Shown here in pieces: positions 11,611 through 23,111 of a DNA stretch of 64,000 nt. The position numbers and the translations under genes are program-made. Under the pieces are notes generated by a model. The model searched no databases. It was not told the origin of the DNA and saw nothing but the letters and a program-made list of their open reading frames with translations. Origin of the DNA: Hsuehochloa calcarea (taxonomy: Eukaryota > Streptophyta > Magnoliopsida > Poales > Poaceae); contig CM070601.1 in assembly GCA_036346395.1 (NCBI GenBank), positions 16,861,763-16,925,762 of the forward strand, read 5' to 3'. Numbering within the stretch: the first letter of the stretch is position 1; each line of letters opens with the position of its first letter.

Positions 11611-13509
11611 TAGGGATGGCAATCGGGCGCGGCGGGTACGGGTAGTGCTCGCCCATACCCGTACCCGCGACCCCGAATTCCCCCCACGGGTATACCCGCG
11701 AAGGACGACGGGCGAAAAACCTCGCCCATACCCGTCGCCCGCGGGTACCCGTCGTCCGCGGGTATACCCGTTTACCCGCGAATAATGCATCACCGCCTGT
11801 GGGTACCCATCGCCCGCGTACATGCTCGTTACCCACGAGCAATGCATACATCAAGTTCATCATAATTCACACATCAATGGTGCATCACGCATTCAACAAC
11901 TAATAAAGTTCATCACAATTCACATATCATGTTCGACAAGACAACTAATTAGGGATGGCAATTGTGCCCGATTACCCGTGTACCCGCGGGCCAATACCCT
12001 AATGGAGTTGGGTATGGGCGTCTTTCTTTGCCCACGGGTATAAAAACGGGCAAAAAAACTTACCCATCGGGTAAACGGGCGCGGGCATGGGTAAACTCCA
12101 CCCGGACCCGTTTCGCCCGTTTACCCGTCATATAAGTATCCACACCATATAAATGCAAAACCCTAACTCCCAGGCTCCCACTCCCACGGTCCCACCTCCC
12201 AGCCGCCTCCCCGGCTCCCCCTAACTCCCGAGTCCCGAGTCCCACTCCCAAGTCCCAACCAGCGCCTCGCCTCCGGTCTCCTCGCGACCCCGAGACACCC
12301 CAACTCTTCTCGAGTGGCGTGCGACCTTCTTCCGAGGTAAATCCTCGAATGCCCCAACGCATCCTTCTCGCCTCGCGTAGCATCGATTAGCTCGGTCGGT
12401 TCTGTGTTGCATTGGTAGGATCTTTGCTTTTTTTGTCCGTGTGTGTGTCTTTGAGTTCTTGTGTGACCCGTAACGCGTTAGATCTGGTCTTGGTGCGCCT
12501 GGAGTGCTAGATCTGAGTTGTTGTGATGTTTTCATCAAAGGATTGCTAGTTTAGGCATTCCCTTTTACGGTTTTCTTGGATTTTCGTTCCGTGGAATTGG
12601 ATGCCCAGAGAAATGGAACTAGGATTTCTCTCCCAACAGGTTGGTTTGTGTTGGTATGGCCGTCTAGGTGTTACGCTAAGCACTTTCTCGGGCTTTATGG
12701 TTTGGTTGTGCATTTTGGAATTTTTGTGTCTATGTTGAGCAATAGTTCAGTGAAGTGCGCCTGTGCGCGTATTTTTGTTGGGTCATATTCATCTGCGGGA
12801 AGATCGTGGTGAACTTGCAGATGGAATTGGGAAAGCTGGATGTGACAACTTTAAACTTCCACTAGCTTGTACCTCATTTTCTATGATTTTTCCTCTTTTT
12901 TGGGTTTTCATTTGGGTGTACTAGTATTATGAGAGGTTTTAGAGCATATTTAACCGTGGTCGAGGAATTCAATTAATCAATTTTATCGAATTGCTAGAGT
13001 TACCATTGCTGTTAACTGCCTCTTTTTCCATTTGGGCAGTGATGAGTATGCCCGTGAGCGATGGGTACCCACGGACGGCGGTGCATTGTTCGCGGGTAAA
13101 CGGGTATACCCGCGGGCGACGGGTACCCGCGGGCGACGGGTATGGGCGAGGTTCTTCGCCCGTTGTCCTTCGCGGGCATGCCCGTGGGGGGAAATTGGGG
13201 TCGCGGGTATGGGTATGGGCGAGCACTACCCGTACCCGCCGCGCCCGATTGCCATCCCTACAACTAATCAAGTTTAACAAATAAAATACAAATACAAATT
13301 GACATAGTTTCTTACACACGTGGGTAGATCACGGGTAATCGGGTGAAGCGGGTACGGGTGGAGCTTACCCATGCCCATACCCGTTTACCCGATGGGTAAG
13401 GAATTGTGCCCGTTTTCATACCCGTAGGCAAAGAAAGACGTCCATACCCGCCTCTATTAGGGTATTCGCCCGCGGGCACGCGGGTAATCGGATACAATTG
13501 CCATCCCTA
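11611..13509 (+). mobile_element. non-autonomous hAT element, outer (interrupted)
   Basis: Terminal inverted repeats are TAGGGATGGCAAT at 11611 and its complement ending at 13509. They are flanked by an exact 8-bp duplication ACTGGCAC (11603-11610 and 13510-13517), the hAT signature. Without the inner insertion and its duplicated 8 bp, the element is only about 580 bp and encodes nothing. The two ends differ inside the inverted repeat: the left is rich in CGGGTACGGGTA-type motifs (type A), the right in CCGATTACCCGCG-type motifs (type B). Orientation is arbitrary, named A to B. Confidence 0.9.
11950..13260 (-). mobile_element. non-autonomous hAT element, inner, inverted
   Basis: A second member of the same family inserted into the outer one. 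Inverted repeats TAGGGATGGCAAT start at 11950 and end at 13260, with exact 8-bp duplication CAACTAAT at 11942-11949 and 13261-13268. Its left end is type B and its right end type A, so it lies opposite to the host element. Length 1,311 bp. The middle (about 12130-12960) has a TATA-like ATATAAG/TATAAAT patch, a C-rich CT-repeat leader and a T-rich stretch like a 5' UTR plus intron. No transposase domain is present. Confidence 0.9.
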
Positions 13510-13517
13510 ACTGGCAC

Positions 13518-13925
13518 TACCAATCTAAGTACATTGGGCTATTCTTTGGCTCCAACTGCAGCAGTGGGCAATGCCAAGCAACTCAGGCAGTGTGTCATGG
13601 CTCCTGCCTAACTCCCATAACACAGCCTGCTCCTCCATGTTCAAGCATAGCTCCGCTTATTGCTTCCATATCATCTTAGAATATTAAATACCATATCAAA
13701 ACTTGATCGTCTTTTAATTTATTGTGGCTTCTCTTCCAAAAATTCTTATCCGTATTTCATATTTTTGGTCAAGCAATACAGTTTGCTGGACTATATCCTC
13801 GTGGATTTTTTTTTGGCTATACCACAACACCGGTAATAACACCAATCCGCTCCATGGATGCGCACAGGTGGACGAAAAAGGGCCCTCCTTATAGCAGCAA
13901 GAAAGGCAGCATCGCCGCTAGAGAT
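13518..13925. other. no recognisable gene
   Basis: Unremarkable AT-moderate sequence between the hAT pair and the repeat before the CCCH gene. No domain recognised in any frame. Confidence 0.4.
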
Positions 13926-14395
13926 GGCTAGATGGGTGTGCCTTTCAGGCTAGCCTGAGGCACGAAAAGTACAAAACTATTAGCTTGACTCGATCCGAAT
14001 ATGGCACAACCCACACTATAGCCAGACCGGGTCGACACGACTCGAACACACATGCTGTATTCGGATTCACACTTCGACCCAGCACGACCCCAAGCACGAC
14101 ACAGCACGAAGATGATCGGGTTGACATGACCCGTCTATAGTGTCTGAGCCGGCACAACACGGTCCGAGAGACCAACGTGCCTTGTCAAGACAGGCACCTT
14201 GGCCCACGGGTCTACGCAGCATAACCCAATTAGTGCCCATGCCTAATCGTATCCATACCAGCAAGGGCTCGTGCCCCGATGGACTGGCACCCTGGCCCAC
14301 GGCCCGATACGGCATTGCCCAATTAGTGCCCAGGTCTAATCGTGTCCGGACCGGAACGGGCTCGTGCACTACTGTACCGGGCGGCCCGTTTATTC
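13926..14395. repeat. GC-rich dispersed-repeat-like segment
   Basis: Contains many variants of GGCCCGATACGGC, GGCACGACC and CCCAATTAGTGCCC motifs in both orientations, with a near-direct repeat of the CACCTTGGCCCACGG block at about 14198 and 14290. This is typical of small grass DNA transposon ends, but I could not define inverted termini or a target duplication. It lies directly upstream of the CCCH gene and may overlap its promoter. Confidence 0.4.
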
Positions 14396-14399
14396 GCCG

Positions 14400-14596
14400 C
14401 CGTGGCAAAGACAAGGGGAAGGGGAAGCGAGACGAGCGTGAAAAGGAGAGTAGCAAAAAAAACTGAAGCGACCGGGGGTGGTTTTGCTCCCAATCCCCCC
14501 ACACCTCGCCGCCTCCGCCGCCGCCGCCTTTCCCTATCCCCACCACCGTCTCCACCCAAACCCTTCTCGGCGCCGCCGCAGCAGCGTAGCCTCCGG
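14400..14596 (+). promoter_or_regulatory. putative promoter / 5' UTR of CCCH gene
   Basis: A purine-rich tract (AAGGGGAAGGGGAAGCGAGA) is followed by a C-rich CGCCGCCGCC leader, a composition common in grass 5' UTRs. No clear TATA box. The transcription start cannot be placed by eye. Confidence 0.4.
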
Positions 14597-17500
14597 ATGG
14601 CGAGCGCCGGCGGAGGCGTGGGGCCGGGGGGTGGGTTGCCGGTGAAGGATGAGATTTCGGAGGCGGACATGGAGACTATGGAGCCGCCAGAGGAGGCGGA
14701 GCGGGTGGGGTTGAAGAGGGTTAGGGATTCGGTCAACGCCAAGGGTATAGCACCATGATCGCTCTCTTCATGCATGCTTTACTGGTTCATTTGTTGCTTC
14801 TGGTTTGGTTGCTGCGTGATTACTCGATATGTTAGATTCTTGCAGGCAAGGTGTGGATAGGAGATGCAAATGGAGGAAATATACATGTTCCTTTTTTACG
14901 CTTGTTTTTTTGTTATTATTTGATATTGATGTGTCTGTTACTTGTTAGATTTGTTTTGGTTGTGTGGAAGGGGTGCTGTGGAGATGATTTGGGGTTATGG
15001 TGGTTTGGAGCTGTGGTAGAAGGCTATAATTTTGGCATGCAGTTATTTAGGGTTTGCCTTGGAATGCTGAGTTGCATAGCTGAGCCTTTTGGTGTACGTA
15101 TATGGTGTTGAGCTTGCTATACTGTTTTGGATAGATGGATTAGGATGAAGTTTTGCAGCTGAGTATGGGTAGCTAGATGGCTTGTAGCAATGTGCGCGTG
15201 TGATGTCGTTGGTACTATATAGTGTAAGAGCTAAAAGCTGTTTGTAAATAGGGAGCGTAGCTCATGCAGTATAGCAGCGACTAGGTGGTAGTTTGGCATA
15301 ATAGTAGCAGAGCCGTGCATAACTTGATGAAGCGATGGCGTGATGTTTGAGGCATTTAGTTGCCTTTTCTAGTTATTCTCAAGATTATGCCAGTTTTGTC
15401 GTCATGTGGATTGAGGCCTGTTGGTCTATGATAAGTGCTAACGGACATGGGTGACGTAGGCGTATAATTAGTTTCCAAACCCTAACTTTCCTTGGAGTGT
15501 ATCCATGGTTATTAAGGCGGTAAAGCGAGGCGAGGCGACTCACCCCCCTCACACCTTTTAAGCGGTAAGGCGTGAGGCGGCGACGCCTTACACATCCCTA
15601 AGGCGCGCGCAGAGCAGTGAGCCGGAAGGCGCGAAGATCTCGACAACATTGGAAGCAACAGATGATCCGGCCACGAAGATCCGTGACCGGCTGCCGGCCG
15701 CCTTTGCCCGAATCTGCCGCGCCCCGCCTGCCTTGCCTCTACTTTTCCGTCCGCGCGACGCGACGCGCGCCGTCTTCTTCTTCCCGCGCCGCTTCTCCAC
15801 GCCGCCGCGCGCCGATTCCATTATCCTCCCGGCGGCAGGCTGTGCCTCCTCCACGCCTTCACTCATGCGCCTCCTCCGTGGCAGACTCGCCGCCTCCTCG
15901 GTCCTCCTCGGCCCGGCACCAGGCAGACCAGCGTCGCCGCCTCTTCTCCCCTTCTTCCACTTCCTCTCCGGCTCTCCCTCTCCCTCTGCGCCCCTTCGCC
16001 CGTGCCGCCTCCTCCCTCAACACCGGGTAGGAGGCGCCGAGGAGCTGTGCGACGGCGACGGGGAGCCGAGAGGAGCCGCGCGACGGGGAGCCGGGAGGAA
16101 CCGCGGGGAGGAGACAGCAAGGCGGGGGGCGACGTAAGGCGGGGCGACGCCTTACGCATCGGCAACGCCTTACCGCCTAAGCGTCGCTTAAGCGATAGGC
16201 GACACCTTAATAAGCATGAGTGTATCAATGATTCATGCAAGATCAATGATTTATATTCCTTGTTTAGTTCTATCAAATAAGGAACCAGGTCTTTATTGAT
16301 CAAATCAACCAACTAACACTGCAAGTGCCGCAGGCATCATGTTGCTAATTTTGTCCAAGGAGCATATAATATTTTGGTTGACCAGTTTACCTATACAAAT
16401 AGGGCAGAAGTGCCCTCTCATTGTTGCAATATATGCCTTTCTGCTAATCAAGTGATTACTGCCGTGGTGGTGTTAGGGAAAGGGTTAATTGTTGTGCAAC
16501 TTCTTGCTCAAGATAAAAGTAGGCAGTTCCCAGTTTCCCACAGGCTTGTGTACTGAGATGCAATAGATTTGCATGGCAAGTTTCTCAGCCATAGTTCCAT
16601 CATGAGAAGTTTGTTGGTTTATGTTTGATTAGCTCACTGTGGCTAACAAATATAAGGATGAAATGGACAAATCTAATAGTCCCGCCTGCTTTACAGCAAG
16701 AAAGACAAGCTGCCTTGGGATTATGGGAATCGTGAGCGTAAAGTGTGTAGTCTCTAGTTTGACAATTGCTACTATGATTAACCAAATCTGACCTGTATTA
16801 TTTACAATTGACTGGTTCTTTGCTTCCATCCTTCGCCTTCAAACGTGTTTACTCATCATTGGTTTCACAATGATTGAGTCAATACCTACATTGCCTTTTT
16901 ATCTGGCGCTATTATATCCATGCTCCTGTGCATTGAACCCTCATATACGTCCATTTTATTTGTTTACTCAGAACACACATTTTTCAAATGATGAGAATTT
17001 TTCAGCTTTGGGGGTTCATCCCTGCAAAATTGGAAATAAAATTTGAAACCACAAAGTTCAAACTCAGCAATAGTTGGTTCTGGAGCTGGTCATAAGGATC
17101 TTAAATAAAATTTGATTGGTTGCCCCAGGAGATCTTGCGACGAATGATCTTCCATTAGTGATTTTGTACTTACGGTAGGCTGGTAGCAATCTTCTGAAGA
17201 AAAAAAAACCAAAGGTGAGATGCCAGCTACATGGTACAAGTATTGGTATTTTATTTTTAACTACTTGGAGTGGTAAGTGGTCTAACATTTTTTTTTGTGA
17301 GATGAAGTGTATTAACAAATTGATATAATACAAAGCAGCTAGTAGGAATAAGGGCGAATTTGGGTACAAACCTTCACTGAAGATTTCTGAGATGAAATGT
17401 GTTGATGTATCATCTAGGTTTTATTGGAGTGACTACTGCTGAGAAGAAACCAACACCGCAGCCTCATAACAACGTTAAATTTCTGAAGAAAGCTGGCAAT

Positions 17501-19581
17501 GGTAATCTTGTAAATCCGAATGTTGATGGTACTTCTAAAATGGGAGGTCTTTATCTGCATGGTACTCATGGCTCACAGACTCTGCCATATTCTAATGCTT
17601 CGAGGTATGTTAATTATTATTGCTTCTCCTATGTGCGCTATAAATTTTTGAACTTTTGAACAAAATTTTCATTTTGCTGTGGTGTTTGACGAATGTCTTA
17701 CTGTTTTATCTTACATCTTAAAACAATAAATTTTGTCACTAATTCACTTTTCGCATGTCATAACATAGATTTAGTAGCTCATCTCCTGGTGGAGATCTGG
17801 AGAATAAAAGTAGAAAGCCTACCAGAATATGTACCTTTTATGCTCAAGGCCGGTGCAAGAAAGGAAAGAGTTGCACTTTTCTTCACGAAGGAGAGGGTTC
17901 TGATTCTGATAACCGGTGGAGTAAAGAAGAAAAGGCTGGTGTACTTGCACCAGTTGGTTATGGAAATCATAGAGGTATGAACTTTGTAAATAGGATAATC
18001 TGTGAAGAATAGCTTGCTGTCACAAACTTTTGATTGCTCCCTGCTGTGCTCAGACTCTGAAGAAGGATCCAACCTGAAAGAGCCTCAGTTCGAGAATTTA
18101 GCGGGTTCGTCAAGAGATGAGCAATATAGGACCCTTATTCATGCTTATGGTGATGATAGTAGGGGGTTGATACATCCTGTTGATAAACATAACTCTACCA
18201 TGCTAAAGGTTTCACAAGGGAGGTTTTGCAGGATTGATGATTCATGGATTACAAAGTCTACCACTCCTGTAAATGAGCTAGGGCAGATTCCAGTAGTTCA
18301 AGAGAATAATCATGAACCATATTTCATGGGATGTCATATTAGTTTGACCGCTGATAGCTATTTGGATGGTAGGGGCACCTTTCCTAGATTGCATCAAGAT
18401 GGAGGAAAGCTGCAGTCTGATGTGACCACGGGAAGCAGCATAAGTGATTCTCATGTCTCAAGAACTTACCTTGAACCGTTAAATCCTGATTATCGGTATC
18501 GACCATTTGACTCATCTATTTCACTTGATTCTATCCAACCTAATGAGAAGTTATCAGCTTATGGTGGAACAACAGACAATCTTCCCCAAAAACATCAGAA
18601 AGAACATAGGTCAAGCCGTGCCTCATACAGCTCACATTGTTTAACAGGATGCAGAAATCCAGGCCATGATAGTTCTGATTATTCCTTGGGTAGCCCACCT
18701 GTCCGAGCAACTTCTCACCTAGGAATGCAGTCCCTTCATCAGTTAACACCAGATATCGAGAAGGTTGGTCTCTATAAAGATGTTGATTTTGACAAGGGTT
18801 GCAGTACTTCTACGCCTGCGTTACTTGTGAGCGCTTCACCTCAACATGCTGCCGTGTCATCTAGGAACCTTTCCCTAATCAAGGATGAGGTTTGGATAAC
18901 TTCAGTGCCTTTTGTACCTAGTTTTCCTGGCAGTACATCAAGTCAATATGACCCGCTGGTTGACAGTATTGACCCTCCCAAAATTGAAAGTGTAAATAAT
19001 ATCAAGCCCTCGAACATATCCTGCAGCATTTCTAGTCAACATACAGATGAGAATGTTATTGTAGGTGGAAATACTGACAAATTATTGAATCGCGATGACA
19101 AGTTGGCAAGGAATACATCTGCCAAAGGATCAAATGAATTTGCAGGCTTGATTGCATCTGATAGGGGACGCAGCTCTAGTCTGGATGGTGATAATAGGGT
19201 AAAAGCTTGTGAAAGAAAAAACGATGAAGCAATTAACAACGAGAAAACAAGAGAATTTCGTTTTCATTTGGCAGAACATGTAAAGGAGTTGGTGAAACCA
19301 ATTTGGAAGGAAGGTAATCTGAGTAAAGATGCTCATAAACTGATAGTGAAAAAATCTGTTGAGAAGGTTCTTGCTTCAGTTGAGCCACATCAAGTACCAG
19401 CTTCTGAAGAATTGATAAGTAATTATATAACCGCCTCTGGAACAAAGATAGAAAAACTTGTGAAGGTAAAATGTCTTGAATTTGTAGGTCAATGACACAT
19501 CTAGCCATTAGCCCTCGTATGATTGACTTCTGTCTGTTTATTTCATCACAGGCATATGTTGATAAGCATGGTACAAGATGA
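14597..19581 (+). CDS. CCCH zinc-finger protein, FES1/C3H-like, five exons
   Basis: Best gene in the window. Exons inferred from frame and GT/AG sites: 14597-14744, 17418-17604, 17769-17974, 18054-19465, 19552-19581. They sum to 1,983 nt (660 codons plus stop) and the phases agree at every joint. The N-terminus is Gly/Glu-rich. A single CCCH finger lies at residues 133-151 (C133, C141, C147, H151; spacing x7, x5, x3; CTFYAQGRCKKGKSCTFLH). A Ser-rich low-complexity middle follows, and then a C-terminal helical domain from about residue 580 (HVKELVKPIWKEGNLSKDAH, ending KLVKAYVDKHGTR). That combination resembles plant C3H proteins of the FRIGIDA-ESSENTIAL-1 group, which are nuclear and linked to FLC control in Arabidopsis; function in a grass is inference. 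The start is the ATG after a CT/GC-rich leader, with no stronger ATG in frame. Intron 1 (2,673 bp) holds a hAT element. No internal stop or frameshift. Confidence 0.85.
15504..16218. mobile_element. non-autonomous hAT-like element in intron 1
   Basis: Ends are CATGGTTATTAAGG (15504) and the inverse CCTTAATAAGCATG (ending 16218), one mismatch in 14. An exact 8-bp duplication AGTGTATC flanks it at 15496-15503 and 16219-16226. Inside the ends are clustered AAGGCG / CGCCTT motifs. The 15600-16130 core is very GC-rich with CGCCGCC runs, quite unlike the AT-rich intron around it. Long open frames in several phases there are composition artefacts; no transposase is encoded. The 8-bp duplication points to hAT, although the terminal bases are not the usual YAGGG. 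Confidence 0.85.
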
Positions 19582-20052
19582 GATCCAAACTTCTTGTTGA
19601 ACTACTGCACCATAGAGACGGGGTTTGAACCTGATGCCCTTCCATTGTGGTTAATCTACAGTTCTACATTGCTAGGCCCATGCAGTTTTTATTTTTGCGC
19701 TAGTGTTTCCTAGTAAGGTATTCTGTTGCATGACCCTGGTTGGTTTGTAGACTTCAGCTGGGCCCCCCTAGTACTTAATATGGTGGATATTTAATTTGAT
19801 GTTTCCATGTTAGCTGAGAGGACATCTAATGCAACCAATGTAGAAACTTTATTGCATGTGTGGTTAATCTATGGATTAAATAATGATGCTTTTACTGTTG
19901 TTCTTTCTGTTTGGTGAAGTATTCCTGTTGCTTAAAGTGTAATGTCTAAATAATTATTTGAGCTTGATTGAGGGAGCTAGGAGAATCAACACTATGCTTT
20001 GGAGCACAAGTGCATATGAGATGTGAAGAGAAGAGGACAGAAGCAGTCGTCG
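19582..20052. other. 3' flank / 3' UTR of CCCH gene
   Basis: AT-rich, no second gene. Probably holds the 3' UTR; no unambiguous AATAAA signal close to the stop codon was seen. The text GTAATGTCTAAAT occurs at about 19940 and again at about 20091. Confidence 0.4.
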
Positions 20053-20151
20053 AGTCGAGTCACAAGGGAGGAGACTTGCCGAGCACAAGTGTAATGTCTA
20101 AATGTTATTAAGTTGTGAGTCGAGTCACAAGGGAGGAGACTTGCCGAGCAG
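20053..20151. repeat. direct repeat, 34-bp unit
   Basis: GAGTCGAGTCACAAGGGAGG and the following 14 bases (to GCCGAGCA) occur at about 20053-20086 and again at about 20118-20151, near-identical. They flank a segment including the GTAATGTCTAAAT motif, at the edge of the hAT derivative. Likely a local duplication near the element end. Confidence 0.7.
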
Positions 20152-20833
20152 TCGTCTAGTCGGCTGACCGACTAGTCGGAGACTAGTGACCATGATGGCT
20201 CAGGTTGCAGCTGGTGGTTCAAAGAAGAATACCGATGCATGTTGCATGTTTACAGCTAACGCTATATGCCTTCATGAAAGATCTACTAGTGTACCACAAT
20301 TCTACAACTGCTAATCTCTACAACTACTAATACTAAAGATTGAAGAGCTTGTTACCTTATTATTTGTGTTTGAAGCATCAAGAATGAAGAGCTAGAACAT
20401 CCTCTTCAAACAAAGCCTACAGAATGCAGTGTTGGCTGACGGGTTCCTCTTCTAGCATCAATACATGTTGGTGTATGTATTGTACAACTATATATGTAAA
20501 ATTGCAAACAATATCACTGTATCAATAAATATAATCTTGTATCAATGAATGAAAAGTCAGCCATTTGCGTGTATATTTTTTCTTGCATCATGTTATTCCA
20601 TGGTTCCACGCTTCCACGTGTGATGTTTCTTACTAACACGAACAATAATCTTGATGTATGACAGATTGGTAGTGATTAAGCATAAAAAGCAAGTAATAAA
20701 ATAACGTAGCATATACCAAAAAGTAATAGGAGATTAGGACAGAAGTTCTAATTCTAAACAAACCATTAAATAGCAAGAGAAAGCCTCACTTAAGTAGCAA
20801 AAGTAAGCATAACTTCGTAATGGTGCATAATCC

Positions 20834-21064
20834 TTAAGCTTCAAATAAGTCATCCAAGAGACCATCATCTAATGCAAATTGACATTTATCATCACCGTTT
20901 GATCCATCATTCGCATCATGAGTAGATGATAAAGAACTCTCGATGTCAGCATTTTCATCATCTTTAGGCTCAAATGCTTCATCTTCGTCCCCCTCTTCAT
21001 TGTTGCCCTCCGGCTCATTGTTATTATCATCCACCCTTCGACGACGTGGAGAATAAGTTATCAC
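20834..21064 (-). pseudogene. hAT transposase C-terminal acidic tail
   Basis: 76-residue minus-strand frame, very acidic (NNEPEGNNEEGDEDEAFEPK), ending LDDGLLDDLFEA. Acidic tails following the dimerisation domain are common in this transposase type, and the position downstream of the BED exon on the same strand supports it. Alone it has no catalytic residues. Confidence 0.5.
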
Positions 21065-21260
21065 CCCAAGCCCACTGCCCCCACCATTAACATGAGCTCT
21101 CTTAGGCTGATTGCGAGGTCGAAAATTGTGTGATGGACCAACTGATGCACCGGTAGATTCATCAACTTGAGCCCAAGTTAGATCAACCCTTTCATAAACC
21201 TATTGGGCATTCTTGTTAACCCATTCATTCTCCCATTAAAACTCATCTAGGATCAATGGG

Positions 21261-21491
21261 TTAGACATCTCTAAAACCCCCTACTAGGTGGCGCTTCAAT
21301 CTCCCTATTCCGGCACACACTTTCTTGTCGCAAAGCATACATTGCATGACATCCTTCTTATTTTTGTCCGACCAAAACCCGTATTTCCATCCGGGATCTT
21401 TTGTCTTAGCCTTCCGGCTAGGATCCTTGGATGGATCATACAGTGGCACCGACTTGTTGCCACCCTTAGTGCCTTGAGCTTGGTCTACCAT
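21261..21491 (-). pseudogene. hAT transposase N-terminus, BED zinc finger
   Basis: Minus-strand frame starting MVDQAQGTKGGNK. The zinc-binding part reads CMLCDKKVCAGIGRLKRHL, preceded by DPGWKYGFWSDKNKKDV, the BED-type layout found at the N-terminus of plant hAT transposases (C-x2-C ... H). BED fingers bind the element ends. It stops at residue 76, without the downstream catalytic domain, and the adjacent 21060-21260 sequence looks like decayed linker. Confidence 0.75.
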
Positions 21492-22165
21492 GGTGCCTGC
21501 ACAAGTGCAAATTGGGATAACCAGTGAGTAAATGAGTGATGCTTCATGCTAAACTGCTACTGCTACCGTGCTGCTGCTGAATGCTAATACTACCATACTA
21601 GTGCTACTGTACTAGTAATACACTAATACTGCTACTAGCCGACAAATACTAGTACCAAAGCACTACCAAGCCAGAGCACTTGACTTTATAAGACTAGCTC
21701 TAATGGGGAAATAGGAAGTGATGAAGGAGATGAGGGATTCAGCCTTGGGAGTTAAAAGGACTAGATGGATACTGACCTGAGCGAAGGTTGGGCGACCGGA
21801 TTGGGGAGGAGAAGGAGGAGGATGTGCTCTCACGTCGAGACTCGGGGGAGGAGGAACTCATGCGTCGGCGACGACGACGCTAGCCCAGCGCCCACGGTGA
21901 GGAGGAGGAGGTTTTGGCGGCGCCTGATTGGCTTCTCGCGCCCAAACTCTAGTTTCTGTCGTCCAGGTGCTTCTTCCCCTTTAATAATGCCACCAAAAAC
22001 CTAATTTGGGCCATCCTGCCAAATTCTTATGTTGGGCCTGGCCCAACACGCTTCTAGTCACACGCCCAACCAATTCTAGTCATCGCCTAGTCAATGCAAG
22101 TCGTTGTCAAGTCGACGAGTCACACGCCTAGCAAACTAGTCTAGTCGCAGCACTGCAGTCGTTCT

Positions 22166-23025
22166 TTGCTACTAACTTTACGATTAATCGCGCTACTCAA
22201 TGACACCAGATAGAAGTAGCCATGTGATGGCCTCACTTATAGAAAGAGAGTGGACATAGAGTATTTATACATACTCAACCTTGTTGTAGAACTCTAATGT
22301 ACATAGGATTAAAGCTAATTGGTAAATATCTTTATCATGAGGGCTGATAGGATATTTCCCTATGGTCAAGTGGCTTTTCGCCCATTCTAAACAGGTATTT
22401 CACTTGCTTTTATACTTTTCTAGTAAACACCACTCGCACCTATTGGACCTTCATTCATGGTATGTAGCTCGATTAGAGCGATATAAAAAGAATAAAACAT
22501 CAAGCTAGGTCGAGCCACTTCCTTCATGGGGAAAGTTTAGCTTGAAATCTCTATTCGATCTACTTTATAGTCCTAAATAGAAATGCACTCATTGAAGTTT
22601 GGATCATTTCGCGTGTTTTTCATTCAATTTTGCATTGATCAGGGCAGTCTTCACAGGTGAGAGAGATAGACGACTGGCCAGGTACATAAGCTATGGGTCG
22701 AATGTGTATGGATCATTGTCTAAGGATGGTTTAGACATACTTTATTTAGATGGTTTAATATGCATAATATCTGAATCCACTTAAGCCCAGTTCACTAATC
22801 AAACTTCCTATACCACTCTTCCTTTCTTTTCACCACCCCGGTATGGATCTTGACACTTTTGTAAATTCATTTGCCTTCAATCTCTTGTTTTTGTACGGGA
22901 AATAACATGTATAATAATAGGATAACAAAAGAGATATGTAAATGCGAAACTATAGTCTTTGTATAGGTCTACTAGTCATAGGTTGATATAAAGTGAACTC
23001 CACTGGAGAAGATAGGTATGGAAGC

Positions 23026-23028
<3 letters not shown>
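22166..23028. other. no recognisable gene
   Basis: AT-rich sequence with only short frames. No repeat or domain recognised. Confidence 0.4.

Positions 23029-23108
<80 letters not shown>
23029..23108. repeat. (TA)n microsatellite
   Basis: About 40 uninterrupted TA dinucleotides. Length is likely variable and may be an assembly-sensitive spot. Confidence 0.95.

Positions 23109-23111
<3 letters not shown>

Larger units (their letters stand above)
20140..22165 (-). mobile_element. internally deleted hAT element
   Basis: Bounded on both sides by clusters of CTAGTCG/CGACTAG motifs (20140-20185 and 22070-22165). These look like hAT subterminal repeats, although exact inverted ends and the 8-bp duplication could not be fixed. 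The minus strand contains an N-terminal BED zinc-finger exon (21491-21261) and an acidic C-terminal segment (21064-20834). The catalytic middle (RNase H-like DDE and dimerisation domain) is missing, so this is a deletion derivative. Confidence 0.65.

Noticed and set aside
11327..11863. 178-codon minus-strand frame
   Set aside because: About half of it is the CGGGTACCCG-rich terminus of the hAT element; only the part before 11602 could be genic and it has no known domain.
14846..14890. Possible second exon of the CCCH gene after a TGCAG acceptor
   Set aside because: It has no convincing donor downstream, and exon 1 (phase 1) joins directly in frame to the exon at 17418, giving a total divisible by three.
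15588..16312. Long frames in several phases around the GC-rich intronic segment
   Set aside because: They lie inside the hAT-like element with 8-bp TSD, and composition is extreme GC; no transposase or other domain is recognisable.
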